NCBI GenBank assembly: GCA_000697335.1
Contig: JNEM01013316.1
Coordinates: 1-28,654 of the forward strand
Direction: 5' to 3'
DNA length: 28,654 bases
DNA from: Conidiobolus incongruus B7586
Lineage: Eukaryota; Entomophthoromycota; Entomophthoromycetes; Entomophthorales; Conidiobolaceae
The notes under the pieces are model-generated. The model saw only the letters and a program-made list of their open reading frames with translations. It did no database searches and was not told the origin of the DNA. The position numbers were made by a program, and so were the translations under genes. Below are positions 19,668 to 28,654 of this stretch, one piece after another. Positions within the stretch are counted from its first letter, which is position 1. Each line of letters opens with the position of its first letter.

Positions 19668-19738
19668 GCTCTGCCTGAGAATCGAACTCAGATCGCAGGA
19701 TTCAAAGTCCTGAGTGCTAACCATTACACCAGCGGAGC
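19668..19738 (-). tRNA. trnQ-TTG: tRNA-Gln, anticodon TTG
   Basis: 71-nt cloverleaf without intron. The acceptor strands are GCTCCGC and GCAGAGC. The D arm contains the A-box TGGTGTAATGG. The anticodon stem CAGGA/TCCTG encloses the loop CTTTGAA with anticodon TTG, reading CAA (Gln). The variable region is CGAT, and the T stem CTGAG/CTCAG surrounds TTCGATT (B box). It closely matches eukaryotic tRNA-Gln, including GTGTAATGGTTAGCAC. One oddity is a C.A mismatch at the fifth acceptor pair. It is probably functional because all other stems are intact. Confidence 0.95.
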
Positions 19739-20940
19739 TTAATTAATATGTTTATTATACCAATAAAATTATATTTACTCAACATTTTACAAATCAATAT
19801 CATTGATAATATTTTCTCATTTTTCCCCTTAATCCTCTTTTAATTTAATCTATCATTAATGTTTTTCTCATTTTAACCACCATTAATCTATTTTACTTTT
19901 CAAACTCTTACCTATCTTTCATTACCTACTTAATCACTTAATATTATACCTTATACTATATTCTCAATTATATAACATTTTTATACTACTTCATAAACCA
20001 TCTTTTTCTATTTTTCGATAATCAAATTAATCAATTAATTTGAAATTTATTAAAAATTCAGTATGAAATGTATATTTTATACGATTACAATTTTATAAAA
20101 TCAAAAACATTTTCAATATAAAATAAAATTATTATTAGAAACAAAGATTAAATTTATATCATAAATTTAATAAATATCAATAAAATTGTAATATTAATTA
20201 ATGCCAAACAAAATTTCGAGGAAACGCTAATAAACTAACCCTAAATCTGATTCAAAATTTGAACACCATTTAAAAGTGACCTCAATGTCAAATACTGAAG
20301 ACGATCACACAAAGTGTAAATAAGTGCTTTGAGTTCAATGTAATTGAAAAAAAATTAGTTAAATAATAATCTCTAATAGATTAGCAATCAATAGAATTTG
20401 AAATAAACGGAAATTCAGGGTATCAAGATAGACAATCATTGTCCAAAACAGTACCATAGTTAAGTGATTTCCATAATGAGTAATTTAACAAGATGGTAAA
20501 TTTTATTCATTAGGTCTCAATCACTAGCAATTTGTCTTAATAATTGGTATCCATAAAGAAGATCTGTTTATTATCCTAATTCAACGGAAAACTGATAATG
20601 TTTATTAATTTTTAAATTATGATTGAATTAATGCAAATATTAGTCATTATATTTTTCTCCCAAGTGTTGCTTGAAGTTACATCATTGTTCATACTTCAAT
20701 ATTTTGGCCTCAAGCAAACAATTAGATAATTCAGAAAATACTACATAATAATGCATTAGATTATGATCTTCCAACAAATTTGAAGTGAAATTCAAAGTTG
20801 GCAAAAATACCATGGTTAACTAAGTGTAGAGTTTCGCATAAAAAATAAACTAGAATGATAAAGAGCTTTATTGAGAAAATTTAAAAAAAATACTTGTGAT
20901 TTTAATTGATAAATGCACAGTGTTGATATATGCTATGAAA
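19739..20940. other. gene-poor region downstream of tRNA-Gln
   Basis: 1.2 kb without an open frame or RNA gene that I can identify. The stretch 20210-20560 is slightly less AT-rich but has no readable motif. Confidence 0.4.
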
Positions 20941-20943
20941 ATT

Positions 20944-21250
20944 TAATGTGGAGAATATAAAGGAGTCGATTCAGAATCCACTAAATAAATTTATCATAAT
21001 TTTTCATTCAACTTATTTATAATGGAATATTTGTTTTACACTGATTTAGACTATCCGATTAATGATTTTAGTCTATTTAATTTTTTCTGATCGATTATAT
21101 TCACTTGAATAATAAATTGGGTTAATAAGATTATCATAACAATAGTACAGTACAAAATAGCGATCAAGTGCTCTCAATTACTATTCAAACGAATTGTCAC
21201 ATAAATATTGATTATTCATGAACAGATTTAACATTTTAATTTAAATACCA
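20944..21250 (-). repeat. intergenic repeat R, copy 3 (inverted)
   Basis: Shares collinear anchors with the repeats at 24889 and 26877 in inverted orientation: TGTGGAGAATATAAAGGAGT at 20947-20966 (reverse of the TCCTTTATCTTCCCCAC block), a TAGACTAT/TTTAGTCTA segment near 21050, and ATTCAAACGAATTGTCACA at 21183-21201 (18 of 19 matching copy 1). Anchor spacing is 235 bases against about 260 in the other copies. It is old and diverged, with function unknown. Confidence 0.55.
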
Positions 21251-22437
21251 ATTCACATATTATGATAATCCGCTAATTCAACCATACTTCGAAATTAGAG
21301 CAAAACAATTCCAACTAAAATTAATATCCTGAACTCGGTACCTAAAAAGGCATCCGTTCCGTTATGATTATTTCTAACAATGTTAATTTTTTCCCTCCCC
21401 CACAATTATATAATTTATAACTTGAAATTGGGGTTATTATTAATATTTTATTATTTCTATAAATATTGCAAATAATCAAAATCTTGTGTTTAATTTAACT
21501 GATTAGGAGTTTATAAAAGTGCTTAATTAACTTTGAAAAAAATTTTGTAAATATTGAGAGCGATACCATTGGGATTTTTTATTGTGATTGAAAAATTAAC
21601 AGTTTGTTGTTTATTTTTAATTATCACTAATTATAATATCATATCAATAATTCCTTTCCGAATATTTGAGAGTTAATTTTATTTAATACATTATAATATA
21701 AAATCAAATCCTACAATTGTTTTTTATTAATTATATTATTATAAAAATATTTTATATTAACCAAACTAATTGTATATAAATTTATTATCTAATCAATTGC
21801 AGATATATTTGTAATCATAATTTCCTTTCCCATATAAACAATGTTTATATTAAATACTAAAATTATGTAATGTTAAACAATTTGAATTGATAAATTGAAC
21901 TAATTCAGGATAGTAATTTTGTCATAAATTAAATAGTAATAATAAAATATTTAATATTTAATATTTATTATGAACAATAATTAATTAATTAATTAATATA
22001 GACCATAATTAACTAATGTAAATTTATCATTCTTTAAAAAAAATATCAAGTTGTTATTAAAATTATTTATATTCTAGAAATTTAAACTAATGAATAAATC
22101 TGTCAAGCAAACTATTGGAAATATATTACAGTCACAAGTAGCATCAAAATTTATAGCCAATATATTATAGTTAATAGAATTAATATTTTTAAGGGTACTC
22201 TTTTTATAAGTGTAAATAAAGAAACATCTAAGGTTTTAAGAACAATGAGAACTTTCCTTGTCTGGTGATATGGCGGATTTTAAAAATTTTCAATTGTTGG
22301 CTGGATTTGGAAATCTATATCTAATCCAAAAAAAGTGTGCATAAAAAATCTATTAAAGTGATAAATTAATATATTAATTTTTAGTTTTTATAAAATTCCT
22401 GTATAAATTTTTAATTTTATGTTCTATTTTGTTTTTG

Positions 22438-22462
22438 TATATATATATATATATATATATAT
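22438..22462. repeat. (TA)n microsatellite
   Basis: An uninterrupted TA dinucleotide tract of about 12 units in the gene-poor region. Confidence 0.85.
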
Positions 22463-23338
22463 TGTTAATTTCAAGTAACTGATTATGATAAAATCACATT
22501 ACTAACAAATTGTGATATTAAATGAATTCAATCGAGTTAAAGGATATTAATAATTTGAATTTAGAGTTTCAATTATTAAATTTTTATACTTTTAATACTT
22601 AATCATTAATACTTTAATATTTCATAAAAAAATTTTGAATTGAAATGTCATTTATCAATTTTACTTGGCATTAACAACCATTCAATATCATTAATTTCTC
22701 AAACCTTTAGTTCTATAATTTTAGCTCCCCTATTTTTTAAAAAAAATAATCATAAAATTCTCACCAATCATTGAATAATATGGAAAACTTTATTAAAATA
22801 TATGCATTTTGATATATTTTAATAAATGTTCATTTAATATAATGACTTTATCAAGGATTATATTTGATATTATTTCAAATTGTTTGTACAAAATAATGGG
22901 GTTGATATTGTATATTAACCTCATAAGTTCCTTAACTTATTAAGTTTTATAACTCTCTGCAAAGTAATGACTATCACTTGGTTTATAGATAAATAAACAA
23001 ATATATTAGGAAAGTATACTAAATTCGGTAATAATATTAAATTCTATATTTTTTTAGACAATTGATAATTATTTCCGATATTGGATAACTTAATCAAAGT
23101 ATAAGTCCTTGACTTATGAATATTCTATTGTAAATAGTAAAATATATTGAATATGAAATAAAGAATAAATATTAATGAAAATATATCACTAATAATCAAC
23201 GATAATTAATCCTTTAACTAGTTTCATATATTAACCAAATTGAACTACTAATATATATTTAGAAGATTAATTTAATCCAATAACTAATATGTTTTTGACT
23301 ATTAAATATATTTTTATCAATTTTTATTTTTAATTAAA

Positions 23339-23358
23339 ATAATAATAATAATAATAAT
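23339..23358. repeat. (AAT)n microsatellite
   Basis: About six AAT units roughly 30 bases beyond the stop codon of the zinc-finger gene, in its 3' UTR or flank. Further AAT-rich runs continue toward the stop. Confidence 0.75.
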
Positions 23359-23390
23359 GAGTGAGGAAAATAATGATAATAATACAAATG

Positions 23391-23915
23391 TTAATAATAA
23401 ATCGTGTCTGAGAAGTTCAATAATTGGCGAATGGAAGGCAAAACGGAGGTAGGTTCTTTTGGGTATGTTAAGGCAGGCAACTCGAGGGAAAATGCTTCAG
23501 AATTGGACCAGGTGGGTGAAGAGAGAGGTGGCGAGTAAAGGTATTGGGGAGATGAACTCGTGGATTTGGTCTTAATTTTTGAGTTTGTTTTGACTTTGTG
23601 ATTTGTTGCTGGAGTATTGTTATCAGCTTTCTTTAGATGAATTTTGTAATGTCTCGTCAATTCATCAGATCTGGAGAATTTTTTCGTGCAGTTGAAATAT
23701 GTGCAAGCGTATGGCTTTTCTCCAGTATGTGTTCGAATATGTCTTGTTTGGTGCTCTAATCTGTAGAAGCATTTTTCACAATAGGGACAAGAGTAGGGTC
23801 GATGCGTTTTTGGTAACTGACTTTTTGATGTTTTCTTAGTAGTTGTATTTGTTAACTTAATCATGCTGTTTGATGCTTTTAGTGATTGAGTATAAGGCTG
23901 AGTATAAGAAATCAT
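23391..23915 (-). CDS. C2H2 zinc-finger transcription factor, Mig1/CreA-like DNA-binding domain
   Basis: Small nuclear DNA-binding protein of 174 residues, no intron. Two adjacent C2H2 fingers: finger 1 C43-x2-C46-x12-H59-x3-H63 with RLEHQTR in the recognition helix, linker THTGEKPYA, finger 2 C71-x4-C76-x12-H89-x3-H93 with RSDELTR. This helix pair is that of the fungal carbon-catabolite repressors Mig1/CreA, which read GC-rich SYGGGG boxes. The N-terminus (1-38) is Ser/Thr/Lys-rich. The tail is Lys/Ser/Pro-rich and ends in a hydrophobic [10 protein letters not shown] segment (159-168) that may contact a co-regulator. It is much shorter than Mig1 or CreA (400-500 residues), so a derived or specialised relative is likely. 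The TATATAAA box is only about 38 bases before this ATG, so initiation at Met18 is possible. Repressor or activator cannot be decided. Confidence 0.87.
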   Translation of the reverse strand: MISYTQPYTQSLKASNSMIKLTNTTTKKTSKSQLPKTHRPYSCPYCEKCFYRLEHQTRHIRTHTGEKPYACTYFNCTKKFSRSDELTRHYKIHLKKADNNTPATNHKVKTNSKIKTKSTSSSPQYLYSPPLSSPTWSNSEAFSLELPALTYPKEPTSVLPSIRQLLNFSDTIYY

Positions 23916-24065
23916 GATGATGAATAATACATATTTTGGATGAGATAGGCTGTTTATATAGAAATTTCTGGTGGTGAGAGCGGTTGTGGTGATGGGAGTA
24001 GGGGGAATTTGGACGAAAAAGTGAATATCAAAGTGATTAACTATTTGGGGCTAAGGGGAGAAGGA
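23916..24065 (-). promoter_or_regulatory. zinc-finger gene promoter with GGGG clusters
   Basis: Coding-strand TATATAAA at 23960-23953. In the surrounding very AT-poor-in-G DNA, this stretch carries GGGGG at 24001-24005, GGGG at 24047-24050 and GGGG at 24055-24058 on the plus strand. These resemble the core of Mig1/CreA sites and also stress-response AGGGG elements. Their density argues for regulatory meaning, possibly self-regulation. Confidence 0.5.
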
Positions 24066-24888
24066 GAATTCTGATATTTGATTGAATTAGCTTGAGCAAT
24101 TATTTATTTTGATCCCTTATTCTTAAATCTCCAATGTTTTATTTAGAATATAGGTTTTGATAGTTATTTAATTATAATTGTTTTATATTACAAATAATAA
24201 TTATATATAATATCGATATATAATATATTCCATATAATATTATCATGAATGAATAATGCTAATTTATATCATGTAAAAGGACACGGTTGAATAATTTAAT
24301 CTTGAGTAGAATTTTACTTCAAATCACCCCTTGATTATGAATTTAAATATTTTCTTTACCAAGTAGGGAATAAAGTTGGGGTACATAATATCATGACCAA
24401 TTAAAAAATTACCAATATAATACATTCTTTCATCATTTTATTTCAATTAAAATTTCCAAATATATCATTAATCTTCAAATATATTGTTCAAGTTTATATA
24501 GTGAACATTATGCAAAAATTAATAGTTTTTGGTATATTATAAAATTAATTCATGTTGTACTTGATCAAAATAAATCAATTAAAATAAAATCATTGCTAAT
24601 GAATTACATTAAGATATTTATAAAATATATTGAACTAGTTGAAAATTATAAATATACCAAACCTATAAATCATCTATTGGTCAAATTCATGATAATTTTC
24701 AGGGATCTAGCATCAGTATTCTATTATAATTAGTCAATTAAAGCTCCAAATTTAGTGTAGTATTTAATATTTAAGATTCTTTTATGAAATTCAAAATTTC
24801 TTTGTAAATTTAATTAGAATAAACTAAATAATGTGGGGGAATTATTTGAGCTTTGTTCATTGAAAATTGAAAATTCTAAGCGTTTCCC
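24066..24888. other. AT-rich intergenic region
   Basis: No gene, RNA or repeat recognised between the zinc-finger promoter and the first direct copy of repeat R. Confidence 0.45.
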
Positions 24889-25470
24889 ATTTAGGTAGTC
24901 AATTAAGGATCTTACTTTCAGTTAGATGGTCAATCCTCTTCTCCAACTAACGGTACCTTTTAATTAAAGTTCTAATAAGTTTACCTTGATAATCCTTTTT
25001 ATTATTAAAATTAAATTGTTTTCAAGTGCAGCTGAATTCTTGTGACAATTCATTTGAATAATATCCTATAAAAACTAAAAACTATTTGAATATTCATAAT
25101 TTTTAATAGTACTTAAAATTAAAAATATATACTAGTATATATACAATTCATCTGGAATTATTTCGATTTAATTAATTTAAATTAATTAGACTAAATAATT
25201 CATAGTCTACACTAAGTTATAATTATTTGTATAATATAAATAATTGATTTAGTTTCTGAAAAAATCTACAACCATTTCATCTAGTCAATTTTTAACAAAT
25301 TACTCCTTTATCTTCCCCACAATCATTTTTGAGAAATTGTTCAATATCCTAATATTATTTTCAAAGACATAATCATAGTCTTTATAAACTCCTACAAATA
25401 TTATTTTGAATAAATGGATGACTTATATTTTGTTATAGAGATGTCTATACTGGGTTAAATCGCTTACTAA
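24889..25470 (+). repeat. intergenic repeat R, copy 1
   Basis: Directly repeated about 2 kb downstream at 26877-27470. Anchors in order are TTTCCCATTTAGGTAGTCAA then ATTAAGGAT, TTCTCCA, TTTAATTAAAGTTC, TTACCTTGA, TGTGACAATT at 25041, ATCTA then CATTTCATCTAGT, TACTCCTTTATCTTCCCCAC at 25301-25320, and GTCTATACTGGGTTAA near 25445. Identity between copies is moderate (islands well matched, spacers drifted). No coding frame and no obvious terminal repeats. Confidence 0.65.
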
Positions 25471-26876
25471 TTGGTAAATTAATCACATTCCATCCTATTA
25501 TATTATGAGTTTGTAAATAATGCATAATAATGTCAAAGTAACTAAAGACTATTTTATCTTGAAAACATATATGCATATACGATATTGTATCTAATTTTCA
25601 AGGCTCGAAAACTTGGAAAAGAATTCACTACTTTAATATAATATTTTTGTACTTGAAAAATCCTCAACACTATAAAATCCCATAGAATTACTATAATAAA
25701 TAGATTAACTTTTCATTTGGAATTTTGAACCCAGTTATGAAGGATTCTACCTTTAGTCAAATCAATTATCAATTGCACCAATTTCCTCTTTCAAAAAATC
25801 AACCATCATCAATTCGAGTAATTGATAATCCTTGCACCTAAATTTTATCACTAACTAGTATTATAAAAATTAAAGTTTGTTAAAGGATACAGTTAGAAAA
25901 TATTATTAAAAATTGAAAATTTTAAATTTTTTCTTTGATATCCTATTGTATTTGAAATTTGATTCAAATTTATCATTTTCCCAAAATTGTGTATTTCATA
26001 AATTTGATATTTTTTTTTGAATTAAACTATTATGAGGTTAATGCATTTGATATTAACTTATATATAAAATTATTAAAATTTTTATTTATTTCATTATTAT
26101 TCAAATAAATTTATATGCTCATAATAATATTTCTGAGTATTCATAAATAAATTATGATGGAAAGTGAAAAAAAATTATGATTATTCAAAAATTCTAAATT
26201 CTCGACTACATTTTAAAATTACCCGTTAAATTTATTTTATTATTATGATATATTGACTTTTTTTGTATTTGAAATCTTAAATAGTTTTGAGAGATACTCT
26301 GTCTTTAAGATGCTCAAATCGAAATTGATGATATATCGTATTATTGATAATTATATTTCAGAATAAAGTATACTGAAAATCATACTAACAATTATATTAT
26401 CATTTAATCTGAATTTATTTTTTATTAAATAAGAATCGATAATATCTTATAAGAATCAGTTTAACTCAACATAAATATTATTAAAACTTAATATAAAATA
26501 CAAATTTTTACTCAGATTCTTGACTTTAGATATATTATTACTTATGTAAACATATTGGAGTGAAATTCATATTAACTTCACCATGGTTTTGTGACTGCTA
26601 TTGCTTCTAATAATTGAATTCAAGTTGATTCAAATTATGCAATAATATTTTCACAATTTATATAATTCATAAAAATTAAATAAGTTAAAAAAAATTTAAT
26701 GTATTTTAATATAATATGAAATCATAAAAATTCATAAACAATTAAAATTTTCTTATATATTTTAAGTATTTATATAACAATTAAGTAAGATTATCTAATT
26801 TATTTATGAAAAATTGAATATATGGGGAAAAATATGAACTCAGTAATTTCATCCAATCAAAAAGAGAGTAAAGACC
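25471..26876. other. spacer between the two direct copies of repeat R
   Basis: 1.4 kb of AT-rich DNA with no open frame or RNA gene identified. Confidence 0.45.
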
Positions 26877-27470
26877 TTTCCATTTTAAGTAATGAATTAA
26901 GGATGTCAGTTTGAGCTAGATTGATATCCTTTTCTCCAGGCATTCAATACGCTTTAATTAAAGTTCAGCCAATTTATCTTGACTATCACTGTTATTCATT
27001 AACTATAAACCTTTTATGACTATATTATATATTTTGTGATAATTTAGATGAATTTATTTTGCAAAAATTTAACAATTTGATTTTGGTATAAAATAAATTG
27101 TGTATTTGATTATTTATTTATCTAAGCATATATTCAGTACCTGTACATTAACTATATATACCATATTAATTAGATTAAATTTATTCAAGTTAACTAATCT
27201 ATATTCTTGACTAATGTCAAATCGATATATAATATAAATAATACAATTAGCTCAAAGAAAAAATCTAACAAATTTCGTCTAGTTGATTCGATAGCATACT
27301 ACTCCTTTATTTTCCCCACATTCAATTTGCGAGCATTTATCAGCATTTTCTCTATTTCCAAAATTATATTGTAATTTCTCCTTCTTTTATCTTGAAATAT
27401 TTCACCGTTCTATAAATTGAGAGGTAATGTTTCAATATATTATAGTCTATACTTGGTTAAGTTAAATAAC
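26877..27470 (+). repeat. intergenic repeat R, copy 2
   Basis: Counterpart of copy 1: TTTCCATTTTAAGTAATGAA then ATTAAGGAT, TTCTCCA, TTTAATTAAAGTTC, TTATCTTGA, TTGTGATAATTTAGATGAAT at about 27034, AATTTCGTCTAGT, ACTCCTTTATTTTCCCCACA at 27301-27320, and GTCTATACTTGGTTAA near 27450. Order and spacing are preserved, which shows that this is a duplicated segment and not chance similarity in AT-rich DNA. Confidence 0.65.
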
Positions 27471-27848
27471 ATTTGTTAATTTTTTTTAAAATTTATCTAA
27501 AAATTTTTAAATTGTTGAAAATTCGAAATTCTAAAAGTTATTCATATTTTTAAAATTTTACTCTTAAATTTCATTGTAATATATTTTAACTTAATCTCTA
27601 AATATTTCAAGTTATATTGAAAATTAAATCCTGTTCATTTCAATAAAATTCAAATTTGAAAATGCGAAAAAATTAAATCATCATTATTCCTATCATCTAT
27701 CTAATAAACTTATGAAAAATAATAATATATTGTGAATATAGTTTGGTACAGCATTTCACAATTTAATTACTATTTTTTAAACTAATAATAATTTTTTTAC
27801 AACTCTTAATCTCTCAATTCAATTAATTATATATTGATTTTTAAAATA
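27471..27848. other. AT-rich spacer before mariner copy E
   Basis: No feature recognised. It ends in the TA dinucleotide (27847-27848) that flanks the mariner terminus. Confidence 0.45.
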
Positions 27849-28207
27849 TTATTACAGAAATTAAATTATGGCAAATTTTTAAAATGAAAATTAAATAAAA
27901 TTACCAATATATTATTTAAAAAATTAATATATAATATAAAATTAATACTCTATTATTAATAATTTTTTGCTATACTTTTGATAAGCTTTGAGAATTTAAC
28001 TAACTTTTTTAATAAAGATTGAAATATATTATTTTATTAATTAATATAATCTATTTATATGACTTTTTTTTATTATAATTTTATTTTGTATATTTTTAAA
28101 ATTATCATAACTATATAAAATATAATTTAATAAATATATTAAGTAAAACAAGTTTTTTAAAATTTTTATAAATAAATTTTATTTTTTACTTTAAATTTAT
28201 ATGTTTA

Positions 28208-28257
<50 letters not shown>

Positions 28258-28654
28258 AAATATCAAGTATTTTAAATTCATAATAAATATATAAATTTGA
28301 AATTATATTATTATAAAAAATATTTTCAATTAATTTATTTATATTAGCTAAATAAGAAAACCATATATTATTATAATTTATTATAAAAACTAATATTTAT
28401 TATAAAAAAGAATTTGCTTATTATAATTTATAAACAAGATTATTTTAGCTCTACCCAATATTTTATGTTAATTTCTAGTACAGAAATATATAAAATAATT
28501 TAGGTTTTATTAATTATATTGATCAAATATAAAAATCACTTTTTGTTATATCTTGATATATTTTAATTAATAATATCTATTCTATTTCTTTTTTTAGATT
28601 TTATATAAATATAAGTTAATTATTCAATTTTTTTTATATAATAAAAATTCAATT
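27849..28654 (-). mobile_element. mariner copy E, 3' part, truncated by the window end
   Basis: Starts with TTATTACAGAAATTAA and ATGGCAAATTTTT, matching the terminus of copy A read inward (TATTA.TA.AGAAATT). TATTATTAATAATTTTTTGC and TATACTTTTG at 27951-27980 then match the 3' region of copy B. On the minus strand near 28440-28480, KYWVELK and ISKFFF align with RC.IKLNQ and NKYFV of the copy B transposase, and INQKYF with its INSKLY. It is more decayed than copy B, with many in-frame stops. About 500 bp of a 1.3-kb element would lie beyond the window. Confidence 0.72.
28207..28254. repeat. (ATT)n microsatellite
   Basis: About 16 uninterrupted ATT units, apparently expanded inside the decayed mariner copy E. 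Confidence 0.9.

Larger units (their letters stand above)
21251..23390. other. AT-rich region upstream of the repeat copy, downstream of the zinc-finger gene
   Basis: 2.1 kb with no recognisable gene. It contains a (TA)n tract at 22438-22462 and an (AAT)n tract at 23339-23358, the latter just past the zinc-finger stop codon. Confidence 0.45.

Overview
The window reads as nuclear DNA of a very AT-rich fungus. The genes are fungal or general eukaryotic: a mitochondrial 3-hydroxyacyl-CoA dehydrogenase, splicing factor Prp38, Sec61 gamma, Rhizomucor-type secreted lipases, mitochondrial IF-2, and a Mig1/CreA-type zinc finger. They use the standard code and carry introns of only 48-57 bp with GT..AG ends. 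An early-diverging lineage such as Conidiobolus/Entomophthoromycotina would fit the base composition and the lipases, but that placement is inference.

Layout. 1-4346: a transposon-dominated, extremely AT-rich block with three copies of one mariner family. One is a complete-length 1.3-kb copy, one is a terminus cut by the window edge, and one is an isolated inverted end; about 2.4 kb of unrecognised decayed sequence lies between the last two. 4918-8489: three compact housekeeping genes, HADH(+), PRP38(+, four exons) and SSS1(-). 9191-15670: a lipase cluster with two intact, 94% identical tandem paralogs and a third, older, decayed copy. 15937-18426: six-exon mitochondrial IF-2 on the minus strand. 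19085-19440: a GC-elevated island with gene-like fragments. 19668-19738: tRNA-Gln(UUG). 23391-23915: the zinc-finger gene. 19739-27848 is otherwise gene-poor but holds a diverged repeat family (two direct copies, one inverted). 27849-end: a fourth mariner copy running off the window.

The housekeeping genes are not functionally linked to one another. The lipase cluster is the one coherent accessory unit: secreted triacylglycerol lipases sharing a conserved promoter block. The two intact copies are a mosaic of identical DNA blocks and sharply different patches, and two of those patches fall on the active-site lid and on the loop around the catalytic aspartate.

The strongest unusual signals are this mosaic and the mariner copy in which TAG stops repeatedly sit where tryptophan is expected (TGG to TAG, i.e. 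CpA to TpA on the other strand). That pattern resembles repeat-induced point mutation. I did not find a clearly new multi-gene system.
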